Counted from the stretch's first letter, positions 1 to 5,509 are shown. The stretch: DNA of 8,318 bases from an uncultured bacterium (GCA_903854645.1 CAINWY010000094.1:1-8318), one strand, 5' to 3'. Numbers and translations: made by a program. The notes: generated by a model from the letters alone, not told the origin.

Positions 1-224
1 ATCATTATAGAAAGAGTTGAGAGTCCTCCACCTGAAAACATATTCAAAACTCCAAGAAATTGATTGTTGTTGATAAACATCGAAAGCTTTGTAGCATCAA
101 TGCCTGGTATTGGAATTGCAGATAGGAATCTAAATAAAATAAGAGCGCCAAGAACAAACAAGATACGAGATCGTAGTGTCTTGTCTGTAAATATCATTTT
201 GATTTTGTTTAGTATTGTTTCCAT
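1..224 (-). CDS. secY: Protein translocase subunit SecY, N-terminal part (gene runs off the window)
   Basis: SecY forms the protein-conducting channel of the SecYEG translocon in the cytoplasmic membrane. Only the first 74 codons are present, and the 3' part lies beyond base 1. The translation starts METILNKIKMIFTDKTLRSR. A first hydrophobic segment (residues about 21-34) then leads into FRFLSAIPIPGID, the typical SecY motif after helix 1, and into FSGGGLSTLSIM (about residues 63-74), which matches the plug-region signature of the family. Its place after rplO is the standard spc order. The start at 224 is supported by AGAGG at 231-235, six bases upstream, which is the only convincing Shine-Dalgarno sequence in this window. 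The gap to rplO is 71 bases, wider than most junctions here. Identity is secure. The rest of the protein cannot be judged. Confidence 0.95.
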   Translation of the reverse strand, partial: METILNKIKMIFTDKTLRSRILFVLGALILFRFLSAIPIPGIDATKLSMFINNNQFLGVLNMFSGGGLSTLSIM

Positions 225-230
225 ATTTAT

Positions 231-235
231 CCTCT
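231..235 (-). promoter_or_regulatory. Shine-Dalgarno sequence of secY
   Basis: The minus strand reads AGAGG, then six bases, then ATG of secY. It stands out because none of the other start codons in the window has a purine-rich anti-16S match at a usable distance. A TATAAT hexamer lies just upstream at 243-248 but has no good -35 partner, so a secY promoter there is only a weak possibility. Confidence 0.65.
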
Positions 236-295
236 AAATTTTATTATACTACATTCAGTATCTCAGCCATAATTCCAGAAAAAAAATTCAATGAT

Positions 296-724
296 TTATT
301 TTATACTTCCACCTGCTTTTTCGATTTTAGTTTGTGCTGTTTTAGAAAATACACAACCTGTAACAGTTACTTTTACTGTTATTTCACCTGTTCCTAGAAT
401 CTTAACAGCTGGTAGTTTACCACCAACATGACGAATTATGTCATTTTCAAATAGTACTTTTGGTGTAACAACGGATCCTGCAGCAAATACATTCAATGCT
501 CCTACATTTACTGGAGTAAATTTTGCTGTATGGGAATTAAAACGGTAACCACGAAGCTTTGGGATCTTCTTGATTATATCACGCATTTCTGGACGGCGCT
601 TGTTACCTGCACGAGCTGTCTGACCCTTTCCTCCACGTCCTGAAGTTTTACCACGTGTACCTCCACGGCCTACGAGTCTTTTCTTCTTATTTGGATGTTC
701 TCTTTTTAATGTATTTAGTTCCAT
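296..724 (-). CDS. rplO: 50S ribosomal protein L15 (uL15)
   Basis: L15 is a late-assembling 50S protein that threads a basic N-terminal arm into 23S rRNA. The product is 142 residues, close to the usual 140-150. The N-terminal third is the expected Gly/Arg/Lys-rich arm (GRGGTRGKTSGRGGKGQ, about residues 19-35). The globular part follows, with KLRGYRF near residues 56-62 and the C-terminal TVTGCVFSKTAQTKIEKAGG characteristic of the family. The start is 8 bases after the rpsE stop, so no gene for uL30 (rpmD), which normally sits between the two, is present. The upstream sequence is AT-rich (AATTATATG) without a Shine-Dalgarno match. The stop is TAA. Identity is secure. Confidence 0.97.
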   Translation of the reverse strand: MELNTLKREHPNKKKRLVGRGGTRGKTSGRGGKGQTARAGNKRRPEMRDIIKKIPKLRGYRFNSHTAKFTPVNVGALNVFAAGSVVTPKVLFENDIIRHVGGKLPAVKILGTGEITVKVTVTGCVFSKTAQTKIEKAGGSIK

Positions 725-732
725 ATAATTTA

Positions 733-1410
733 TTATTTAACTTCTTCAATAATTACTTTTTCCTTTGCTTCTACTTTTACTTCTTCTTCTGACTCAGCTA
801 TAAAAGGTGCAACTTTTGGAAGAGATGCTATGGCCTTAAGCTGATACAAAGTCTTGTAAGCTACGCGTGCATTGTTTAATTTGTTCTTACTTCCAGAATG
901 AAGCTTTGCTGTAACGTTCTTTAATCCTCCTAATATAAGAATATCACGAACTGTACTTCCTGCTACTAGCCCCTTTCCACGGTTAGGCATCATTGTAAGT
1001 TTTGAACTTGAGAATTTTGATGAAACTTGATGTGGTATAGACATTTCTTTTGTAGTCTTAATCCGAAACATGTTCTTTTTTGCTTGGCGGAGAGCCTTTG
1101 CAATAGCAAGAGATGTATCTCCAGCCTTTCCAGTCCCAAGTCCGATTGAACCTTTCTTGTCCCCGATTGCAAGTGCTACAGCAAATGTCATACGGCGTCC
1201 TCCAGCTACGACACGAGTAACGCGACGTATAGAAACCATCTTCTGGTCAAATTCTGGTTTTGGCTTCTCAAAAAATGTTCTAGGCTTGCGGTCCCCTCCC
1301 TCTCTCTTGTTGTTTGGGTTACCACGGTAGCCGCCTCTTGTATCTGGGCGAGTACTTGTTGGCGTGGCTCCTCCCGTTGGTGTATTTTGTTTTGGTGTTG
1401 TTGTATCCAT
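733..1410 (-). CDS. rpsE: 30S ribosomal protein S5 (uS5) with long N- and C-terminal extensions
   Basis: S5 sits on the solvent side of the 30S subunit and helps control decoding accuracy and mRNA entry. At 225 residues it is much longer than the usual 160-170. The conserved core starts near residue 55 (KMVSIRRVTRVVAGGRRM, then FAVALAIGDKKGSIGLGTGKA). The second domain carries PNRGKGLVAGSTVRDILILGG and SKNKLNNARV. Before the core are about 50 residues rich in Thr, Pro, Gly, Asn and Arg. After it comes a charged tail (AESEEEVKVEAKEK) rich in Glu and Lys. Both ends look disordered. The gene follows rplR with a 9-base gap and no Shine-Dalgarno sequence. The core leaves no doubt about identity. 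What the extensions do is unknown. Confidence 0.97.
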   Translation of the reverse strand: MDTTTPKQNTPTGGATPTSTRPDTRGGYRGNPNNKREGGDRKPRTFFEKPKPEFDQKMVSIRRVTRVVAGGRRMTFAVALAIGDKKGSIGLGTGKAGDTSLAIAKALRQAKKNMFRIKTTKEMSIPHQVSSKFSSSKLTMMPNRGKGLVAGSTVRDILILGGLKNVTAKLHSGSKNKLNNARVAYKTLYQLKAIASLPKVAPFIAESEEEVKVEAKEKVIIEEVK

Positions 1411-1419
1411 ATATTTATA

Positions 1420-1761
1420 TTAGAACTTAAGTCCTGCAAGACGTGCACTATCTGCAAGAGCTTTAACACGACCTGTGTATTTAAATCCATTACGATCAAA
1501 AATGCAAGCTTTTATGCCTTTTGCTATTGATGCTTTTGCTATATCTGCACCTACTGCGACTGCACGCTCTGTCTTTGTTCCTACTTTTTTGTCCATATCT
1601 GAAGCAGAAGCAACTGTGATACTTTTTCCATCATCTATCATCTGAGCATATATGTAATTATTTGAACGGAAAACAGAAAGACGTGGAGTAGTGGATGTAC
1701 CAAAAATCTTTGTGCGAATCTTTTTCTTTAATCTTATTTTTTTCTCTAGTTTTTTATTCAT
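1420..1761 (-). CDS. rplR: 50S ribosomal protein L18 (uL18)
   Basis: L18 binds 5S rRNA and, with L5, anchors it in the central protuberance of the 50S subunit. The product has 113 residues, a normal bacterial length. A very basic N terminus (KKLEKKIRLKKKIRTK) is followed by RLSVFRSNNYIYAQMIDD, the hallmark first strand of the family. Then come TVASAS, and the C-terminal block IKACIFDRNGFKYTGRVKALADSARLAGLKF, which matches the usual FDR-G-YHGRV-A-AD-AREAGL-F pattern. It lies 5 bases after the rplF stop and 9 bases before rpsE, the standard spc order. The start is preceded by AAATATATG and no Shine-Dalgarno match. The stop is TAA. Confidence 0.97.
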   Translation of the reverse strand: MNKKLEKKIRLKKKIRTKIFGTSTTPRLSVFRSNNYIYAQMIDDGKSITVASASDMDKKVGTKTERAVAVGADIAKASIAKGIKACIFDRNGFKYTGRVKALADSARLAGLKF

Positions 1762-1766
1762 ATATT

Positions 1767-2303
1767 TTATGCAGCTTTCTTACCTTGCTTACGACGAATA
1801 ACTTCATCATTATAATGAAATCCTTTACCTTTATAAGGTTCTGGCTTTTTCATTGAACGAACTGATGCTGTAAATGATCCTACAAGTTCCTTGTCTATAC
1901 CTGTAATTGTGATGTTGTTCTTTTCTGCTATAACTGTAAGTCCTGCTGGGATAGCAATTTTAACTGGGTGAGAGAAACCAAGAGCAAGATTTAAACTTGT
2001 TCCTGCCACTTCAGACTTGAATCCAACTCCCTCAAGAATTAATTTCTTTGAGTAACCTTCATTAACACCTATGACCATATTCTTCACGTGTGAAGCATAT
2101 GTACCCCATAGTGCATTTACTGTTCGATCCCCTTCTTTGTTTGGAGTAAAAGTAATTTCACTTCCGTTGATATGTATTGTTACTAAACCTGGAAAATTAC
2201 GAACTAAAGTTCCTTTTGGGCCTTTAACTGTAAGTGTAGTACCTGCGAGTGTGACCTCTGTACCTGCTGGGATTATAACTGTTTGTTTTCCTATACGTGA
2301 CAT
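1767..2303 (-). CDS. rplF: 50S ribosomal protein L6 (uL6)
   Basis: L6 lies near the factor-binding site of the 50S subunit and contacts the sarcin-ricin region of 23S rRNA. The product has 178 residues, the normal length, with two repeats of the L6 fold. The first starts at MSRIGKQTVIIPAGTEV and includes VKGPKGTLVR. The second covers about residues 85-155. The C-terminal family signature PEPYKGKGFHYNDEVIRRKQGKK is intact. The gene follows rpsH with a 12-base gap and precedes rplR with 5 bases. AATTATATG precedes the start without a Shine-Dalgarno match. The stop is TAA. Identity is secure and nothing is truncated. Confidence 0.98.
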   Translation of the reverse strand: MSRIGKQTVIIPAGTEVTLAGTTLTVKGPKGTLVRNFPGLVTIHINGSEITFTPNKEGDRTVNALWGTYASHVKNMVIGVNEGYSKKLILEGVGFKSEVAGTSLNLALGFSHPVKIAIPAGLTVIAEKNNITITGIDKELVGSFTASVRSMKKPEPYKGKGFHYNDEVIRRKQGKKAA

Positions 2304-2315
2304 ATAATTATATTA

Positions 2316-2702
2316 TTACCAAATTCTAAATAGTACTTCTCCTCCGACCATTGCTTTACGTGCTTCTCTGTCTGTCATAATTCCTTTTGGTGTAGAAAAT
2401 ACTGTAAGTCCTCCACCGTTTCTTACTGATTTGATTTCTTTTACTCCTTTATATACTCGGCATGAAGATTTTGAAACTCTCTCTGCGTCTGTAACCTTCG
2501 GTGCTCCATCTACATACAAAACTCCGATTTCTAGAACTGGAGTTCCCTTCTTTACTTTTTTTGATACAGAAGCTATATAGCCTTCTTTCAATAAACAGTC
2601 AGCGATTGATTGCTTTATTTTTGAATATGAAACAACTATAGACTCGTGCTCTGCACGGCCTGCGTTCTTTATCATATTTATCATGTTTGCTATTTGATCC
2701 AT
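2316..2702 (-). CDS. rpsH: 30S ribosomal protein S8 (uS8)
   Basis: S8 is a primary 16S rRNA-binding protein needed for assembly of the central domain of the 30S subunit. In E. coli it also represses its own operon by binding spc mRNA near rplE. The product has 128 residues. The N-terminal domain opens with DQIANMINMIKNAGRAEHES, as in other S8 proteins. The C-terminal RNA-binding part holds SKSSCRVYKG, then GGLTVFSTPKGIMTDREARKAMVGGEVLFRIW, the classic S8 signature and C-terminal Trp. The gap to rpsN is 42 bases and is mostly a heptanucleotide repeat array. There is no Shine-Dalgarno match. Whether S8 autoregulation survives here, where rplE and rpsH are on apparently separate transcripts, cannot be seen from the sequence. 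Confidence 0.98.
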   Translation of the reverse strand: MDQIANMINMIKNAGRAEHESIVVSYSKIKQSIADCLLKEGYIASVSKKVKKGTPVLEIGVLYVDGAPKVTDAERVSKSSCRVYKGVKEIKSVRNGGGLTVFSTPKGIMTDREARKAMVGGEVLFRIW

Positions 2703-2713
2703 TGTTTTTTAGT

Positions 2714-2734
2714 TACTAATTACCGATTACTAAT
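2714..2734 (-). repeat. Heptanucleotide repeat array in the rpsN-rpsH gap
   Basis: Read on the minus strand, the gap is built from 7-base units: ATTAGTA, ATCGGTA, ATTAGTA, with a decayed fourth unit ACTAAAA reaching 2707. Units one and three are identical. The array fills much of the 42 bases between the rpsN stop and the rpsH start. A similar array with the same TAGTA core lies at 6215-6242. Confidence 0.7.
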
Positions 2735-2744
2735 TTGAAAATAA

Positions 2745-2930
2745 TTACCAAGAAGATTTACGAACACCGGGAAGCATACCTTCATTTGCGAGCTCACGGA
2801 AGCAAATACGACAAAGACCGAAGTCTCTCATATAAGCATGCCCTCGTGAACAACGAAAACAACGATTTGTTTCTCGTGTACTAAATTTTGACTTTTTTAA
2901 ATGTCTTGCTGTTACTGATGTTTTTGCCAT
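2745..2930 (-). CDS. rpsN: 30S ribosomal protein S14, zinc-binding short form (uS14)
   Basis: S14 is a late-assembly protein of the 30S head, needed for a functional decoding surface. The product has 61 residues, the length of the short zinc-ribbon form (type Z) rather than the roughly 100-residue zinc-free form. The four metal ligands are present as two CxxC pairs: CFRC (residues 23-26) and CRIC (residues 39-42). The C terminus LPGVRKSSW is the expected ending. This is the first gene of the downstream half of the split operon. It lies behind a near-consensus promoter at 3072-3100 and a leader of about 135 bases. No Shine-Dalgarno match precedes the start; the sequence just upstream is an A/T run. 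The stop is TAA. Confidence 0.97.
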   Translation of the reverse strand: MAKTSVTARHLKKSKFSTRETNRCFRCSRGHAYMRDFGLCRICFRELANEGMLPGVRKSSW

Positions 2931-3065
2931 AAAAAAATTATATTGTTAATACCTTATAAAGAATAGTCTTTTAAGGCTTTAATTAGTGAGGAGATATCTC
3001 GTTTATTTTCTTAAATACTCTTATACCAAAGGTGCTTAAGGAGACAAACGGATCTAAACTCACGT
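2931..3065 (-). promoter_or_regulatory. Long structured leader of the rpsN-secY transcript
   Basis: From the predicted transcription start near 3065 to the rpsN ATG there are about 135 bases without a gene, long for this compact region. By eye the minus strand can fold. A closing pair GTGAG/CTCAC (3059-3063 with 2986-2990) encloses a small hairpin at 3018-3043 (CTC/GAG, TTA/TAA, ACC/GGT with a three-base loop). A perfect palindrome GAGATATCTC lies at 2991-3000, and a stronger hairpin at 2952-2976 lies nearer the start codon. I see no tRNA, known riboswitch or small ORF. A regulatory role is inferred from length, structure and position only. Confidence 0.4.
2952..2976 (-). other. Stem-loop upstream of rpsN
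   Basis: The minus strand reads CCTTA-AAAGA, loop CTAT, TCTTT-A-TAAGG. That is ten base pairs with one bulged A and a four-base loop. It lies 21 bases before the rpsN start. It is not followed by a clean U-run, so an intrinsic terminator is less likely than a translational or processing element. Confidence 0.5.
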
Positions 3066-3071
3066 AGACCC

Positions 3072-3100
3072 ATACTAGCAGAAGGACCATAATATGTCAA
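3072..3100 (-). promoter_or_regulatory. Sigma-70-type promoter for rpsN-rpsH-rplF-rplR-rpsE-rplO-secY
   Basis: On the minus strand a perfect -35 box TTGACA (3095-3100) is separated by 17 bases from TAGTAT (3072-3077). The -10 is preceded by TGC, giving an extended -10 (TGnTAGTAT). It starts eight bases beyond the terminator of the upstream gene and points at rpsN. The same TGCTAGTATG string occurs in the proposed rpsS promoter. The expected start of transcription is near 3065. Confidence 0.75.
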
Positions 3101-3108
3101 ACCCTATT

Positions 3109-3136
3109 AAAAAAGCCGATGATTTACATCACCGGC
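3109..3136 (-). terminator. Intrinsic terminator after the unknown membrane-protein gene
   Basis: An inverted repeat at 3115-3136 forms a nine-pair stem with one mismatch (minus strand GCCGGTGAT / ATCATCGGC, loop GTAA). On the minus strand it is followed by six T residues (3109-3114). It lies 29 bases after the stop of the gene at 3166-3549. The other strand also has a short T-run, so it may act both ways, but no plus-strand gene is present. Confidence 0.85.
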
Positions 3137-3165
3137 TTTTCTCATTAAAATCAGCCTTTTCAAAG

Positions 3166-3549
3166 CTAGAAGAGTGTGTGAAAAATGACTTTTATTTCTG
3201 TTTCAGACACTTTCTTTACCTCAAGAACTTGTGCATCTCTTATGAGTTCTTTTGGTATGTTCCCTGAGCTAAACCATTCCCCTCCTTCACCAGACGGGTA
3301 GTTTCTGTTGGGATTAAAGGATAAAAAGACAATTCCGCTGTTTTTTTCATCAAGCTTCGTTACCTTAAAAAACTTTCCGGCATGTTCAATATTGAGAACT
3401 AAAGCATTTTCTTTCTGCTTCTTTTCTTTATTATTTGCAACAGCCTTGCGAGACCAGTAAATAATAGCCACAACAATCAACAGCAAAACAATAAGAATGA
3501 TTCCGGACTGCAAGCTCACAGTCCCCAAATAACTAACTAATTTTTCCAT
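3166..3549 (-). CDS. Unknown one-pass membrane-anchored protein inserted in the ribosomal operon
   Basis: I do not recognise this 127-residue protein. From the ATG at 3549 it begins MEKLVSYLGTVSLQSG. One strong hydrophobic segment follows (IILIVLLLIVVAIIYW, about residues 17-32), then a basic stretch (SRKAVANNKEKKQKE) that predicts an N-out, C-in topology. The C-terminal part of about 80 residues is soluble-looking (GKFFKVTKLDEKNSGIVFLSF, then a Gly/Pro-rich stretch and alternating charged/hydrophobic strands ending VIFHTLF). That would place this domain in the cytoplasm. A TTG in frame at 3591 would add 14 residues, but the ATG is the better start. The gene has its own promoter (3608-3636) and terminator (3109-3136). 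It splits rplE from rpsN, which are adjacent in the usual spc order. No motif ties it to translation or secretion. Confidence 0.8.
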   Translation of the reverse strand: MEKLVSYLGTVSLQSGIILIVLLLIVVAIIYWSRKAVANNKEKKQKENALVLNIEHAGKFFKVTKLDEKNSGIVFLSFNPNRNYPSGEGGEWFSSGNIPKELIRDAQVLEVKKVSETEIKVIFHTLF

Positions 3550-3607
3550 CTTAATTTTTTTTAAATTATACGATAAAAAGAAAAAATACAAGGTTCAATA
3601 TACTGAA

Positions 3608-3636
3608 GGTATACACCCGAGCCCCGATTTTGTCAA
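3608..3636 (-). promoter_or_regulatory. Sigma-70-type promoter for the unknown membrane-protein gene
   Basis: The minus strand has TTGACA (3631-3636), a 17-base spacer and TATACC (3608-3613). The -35 is perfect, and the -10 matches TATAAT at four of six bases. It begins eight bases after the rplE terminator stem and lies about 60 bases before the ATG at 3549. Confidence 0.65.
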
Positions 3637-3644
3637 CGCAAACA

Positions 3645-3670
3645 AAAATACCCCCGTTAGGGAGTATTTT
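3645..3670 (-). terminator. Intrinsic terminator after rplE
   Basis: The hairpin pairs AAAATAC with GTATTTT (seven pairs, 3645-3651 with 3664-3670). One C/A mismatch follows, then CCC/GGG around a four-base loop. On the minus strand the stem runs into TTTTTGTTT. It starts 14 bases after the rplE stop and should end the rpsS-rplE transcript. Confidence 0.85.
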
Positions 3671-3684
3671 AAAGTAATTTCTTT

Positions 3685-4224
3685 CTATTTTTTAAATGGT
3701 ACACCGATAAGTTCAAAGAATTCTGTTGCTTCGGGCTTGGTCTTTGCTGTTGTTACGATTGTAACTGCAAGTCCAAACACATCCTTTAATTCTTCATCAC
3801 CTGTCTCTGGGAAAATTGTGTGCTCCTTGATACTCATTGTGAGGTTACCTATGTTGTCTACAATCTTACGGTCTATACCACGGAAGTCCTTTGTACGAGG
3901 AATAGCAACGTTTATAAGCTTGTCTAGGAATCCGTACATACGAGCACCTCTCAAAGTTACCATAACTCCTACTGGATCACCGAGACGAATCTTGAATGAT
4001 GCAATAGACTTTTTGGCACTCTTTGTAGCTGGCTTCTGGCCTGTGATCTTTGAAAGTCTTTCTAGAACTAGCTTGTTGTGATCTTTGTTGCGCTTTAGTC
4101 CTGAACCTGTTCCGCTTGCAATCACTACCTTTACAAGGCGGGGTGCAGCCATAACATTCTTATAGCCATACTTGGCTTTAAGTGTACTAAATGCTTTCTT
4201 CTCTTTTTGTTTTACTGTTTCCAT
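3685..4224 (-). CDS. rplE: 50S ribosomal protein L5 (uL5)
   Basis: L5 holds 5S rRNA in the central protuberance and contacts the P-site tRNA elbow. The product has 179 residues, the normal length. Conserved blocks are present in order: PRLVKVVIASGTG (about residues 28-40), ITGQKPATKSAKKSIASFKIRLGDPVGVMVTLRG, then IPRTKDFRGI, GNLTMSIKEHTIFPE, and the C-terminal FGLAVTIVTTAKTKPEA with the ending GVPFKK. It follows rplX by 8 bases and is the last gene of the upstream transcript. A terminator begins 14 bases beyond its TAG stop, and rpsN, its normal neighbour, is displaced by the unknown membrane-protein gene. There is no Shine-Dalgarno match at the start. Identity is secure. Confidence 0.98.
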   Translation of the reverse strand: METVKQKEKKAFSTLKAKYGYKNVMAAPRLVKVVIASGTGSGLKRNKDHNKLVLERLSKITGQKPATKSAKKSIASFKIRLGDPVGVMVTLRGARMYGFLDKLINVAIPRTKDFRGIDRKIVDNIGNLTMSIKEHTIFPETGDEELKDVFGLAVTIVTTAKTKPEATEFFELIGVPFKK

Positions 4225-4232
4225 AATATTTA

Positions 4233-4451
4233 TTAGTCGTTCTTAGCAACATTTGATACGTGTATAGGTGTTGCAATTTCTAAAATCTGACTGATGTCCC
4301 CTTTGTTCTTTGCTTTGTGGGCTTTCTTTCTTAGGTTTACTCCCTCTACCACAACTTTATTTAAAGATGGTATAGCCTTTAAAACTTTACCCTTCTTGCC
4401 TTTGTTGGCACCTGCGATAACTATTACATTGTCTCCTTTTTTGATTTTCAT
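4233..4451 (-). CDS. rplX: 50S ribosomal protein L24 (uL24)
   Basis: L24 is an assembly initiator of the 50S subunit and sits near the exit tunnel. With the ATG at 4451 it has 72 residues, at the short end of the usual 75-105. The KOW motif fills the N terminus (MKIKKGDNVIVIAGANKGKKGKVLKA, residues 1-26), and KVVVEGVNLRKKAHK follows as expected. The C-terminal part (ILEIATPIHVSNVAKND) is brief: it keeps the PIHVSNV block but lacks the longer tail of many homologues. A TTG four codons upstream is in frame, but it would overlap the rplN stop and lies outside the conserved start, so I chose the ATG. AATTATATG precedes it without a Shine-Dalgarno match. The stop is TAA. Confidence 0.96.
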   Translation of the reverse strand: MKIKKGDNVIVIAGANKGKKGKVLKAIPSLNKVVVEGVNLRKKAHKAKNKGDISQILEIATPIHVSNVAKND

Positions 4452-4455
4452 ATAA

Positions 4456-4827
4456 TTAAACAACTTCTTGTGCTAATGAAATAATTTTCTGGTAACCTTT
4501 TTCTGCAAGCTCGCGAGGAATAGGACCGAATACGCGACCACCCTTTGGATCAAGTTTATCTTTTTCAAGAATTACAACAGCATTATCATCAAAGCGAATG
4601 TAAGATCCATCCTTTCTGCGGTAAGCTTTAACTGTACGTACTACAACTGCTTGGTGAACATCCTTTTTCTTTACAACTTTACGAGGGTCAGCAATCTTTA
4701 CTGAAATCATAACTTTCTCGCCTATACCAGCATAGCGCTTTTTTGAAGAACCAAGTACCTTGAAAACCTTTCCGACTTTACCGCCGGCGTTGTCTGTTAT
4801 AACTACTACTGTTCCGTCTTGAATCAT
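4456..4827 (-). CDS. rplN: 50S ribosomal protein L14 (uL14)
   Basis: L14 lies at the subunit interface, forms a bridge to 16S rRNA and is the docking site of the silencing factor RsfS. The product has 123 residues, exactly the usual length. It starts MIQDGTVVVITDNAGGKVGKV, in place of the common MIQ-T-L-VADNSGAK. It keeps VMISVKIADPRKVVKKKDVHQAVVVRT, the ...RRKDGSYIRFDDNAVVILEKD block, and the C-terminal GGRVFGPIPRELAEKGYQKIISLAQEVV signature. The gene follows rpsQ by 7 bases, and only 4 bases separate its stop from the rplX ATG. No Shine-Dalgarno match is seen. Identity is secure. Confidence 0.98.
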   Translation of the reverse strand: MIQDGTVVVITDNAGGKVGKVFKVLGSSKKRYAGIGEKVMISVKIADPRKVVKKKDVHQAVVVRTVKAYRRKDGSYIRFDDNAVVILEKDKLDPKGGRVFGPIPRELAEKGYQKIISLAQEVV

Positions 4828-4834
4828 AAATTTA

Positions 4835-5080
4835 TTAAATAATTACTTTAAAATGCTTATCTTTTGACATTGGCTTTGTCTCTTCGATTTCGACTCTGTC
4901 TCCAATTTTCTTTACATTGTTCTCGTCATGGGCTTTATACTTCTTTGTCTTCTTTATTCTCTTTCCGTATTTCTTGTGCTCTACAAAGCGTGTAACTTCG
5001 ACAACAACAGTTTTGTTCATTTTGTCTGACACTACAACTCCCTTTAGAATCTTATTTGTTTTTATTGTTTGTTTTTCCAT
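4835..5080 (-). CDS. rpsQ: 30S ribosomal protein S17 (uS17)
   Basis: S17 is a primary-binding protein of the 30S body with an OB fold that packs against 16S rRNA helices. The product has 81 residues, the usual size. The diagnostic blocks are LKGVVVSDKMNKTVVVEVTRFVEHKKYGKRIKKTKKYKAHDE (about residues 13-54) and GDRVEIEETKPMSKDKHFKV near the end. It starts only 6 bases after the rplP stop. That leaves no room for rpmC (uL29), which in most bacteria lies exactly between rplP and rpsQ. There is no Shine-Dalgarno match. The stop is TAA. Identity is secure. Confidence 0.97.
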   Translation of the reverse strand: MEKQTIKTNKILKGVVVSDKMNKTVVVEVTRFVEHKKYGKRIKKTKKYKAHDENNVKKIGDRVEIEETKPMSKDKHFKVII

Positions 5081-5086
5081 AAAGTT

Positions 5087-5503
5087 TTATCTTGCTACTA
5101 CGCGAGTTTTAACTGGTAATTTAGTTCCAGCTTTTCGAAGTGATTCCTTGGCTATAATATCTGTTACGCCATCTACTTCAAATAGTATTCTTCCTGGACG
5201 TACATCTAGACAGTAACCCTGTGGATCACCCTTACCCTTTCCCATACCTACTTCTGCTGGCTTTGCTGTAAAAGGTCTGTCAGGGAATACTCTTATCCAC
5301 ATACGGCCAGTTTTACCTAATGCTCTGTGTCCTGCCTTACGAGCAGATTCAAGTTGGTTTGAACGAACACGTCCTCCTGAAATAGCTTTGAGACCAAATG
5401 CACCAAATGAAACAGTAGTGCCACGTGTATCCGGAGTAACCTTCGTCATATCAGTTCTACTTGTCTGCCACTTTCTATATTTTACTTTTTTAGGTGTTAA
5501 CAT
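5087..5503 (-). CDS. rplP: 50S ribosomal protein L16 (uL16)
   Basis: L16 supports the A-site side of the peptidyl transferase region and is needed for correct tRNA positioning. The product has 138 residues, the normal length. It starts MLTPKKVKYRKWQ, as nearly all L16 proteins do. It carries FGAFGLKAISGGRVRSNQLESAR, then GRMWIRVFPDRPFTAKPAEVGMGKGKGDPQGY, the central signature, and LFEVDGV near the end. It lies 6 bases after rpsC and 6 bases before rpsQ, with rpmC missing. The start is preceded by an A/T run and no Shine-Dalgarno match. The stop is TAA. Identity is secure. Confidence 0.98.
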   Translation of the reverse strand: MLTPKKVKYRKWQTSRTDMTKVTPDTRGTTVSFGAFGLKAISGGRVRSNQLESARKAGHRALGKTGRMWIRVFPDRPFTAKPAEVGMGKGKGDPQGYCLDVRPGRILFEVDGVTDIIAKESLRKAGTKLPVKTRVVAR

Positions 5504-5509
5504 AAAATT

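Noticed and set aside
243..261. Promoter (TATAAT at 243-248) or weak stem (ATACT/AGTAT) before secY
   Set aside because: There is no acceptable -35 at 16-18 bases, the predicted start would leave almost no leader before the Shine-Dalgarno, and the five-pair stem is too weak to call.
215..397. Plus-strand open frame of 60 codons opposite secY/rplO
   Set aside because: It lies opposite the end of rplO and the secY leader, has a low-complexity Phe/Ser/Tyr/Cys composition, and shows no conserved motif. It is a shadow of AT-rich coding DNA.
990..1499. Alternative minus-strand frames within rpsE and rplR
   Set aside because: They overlap conserved S5 and L18 sequence in another frame and resemble no family.
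2931..3165. tRNA or other known small RNA gene in the rpsN upstream gap
   Set aside because: No cloverleaf, T-arm GGTTCRA motif or CCA end could be found on either strand. The space is explained by a promoter, leader and terminator.
3550..3591. TTG start for the unknown membrane protein, adding 14 residues
   Set aside because: The extension is a Phe/Tyr/Lys run from leader DNA, and an ATG immediately precedes a sensible N terminus. The TTG is still possible if transcription starts near 3601.
4452..4463. TTG start for rplX that would overlap the rplN stop
   Set aside because: The ATG at 4451 gives the standard MKIKKGD N terminus of L24; the four added residues are not conserved.
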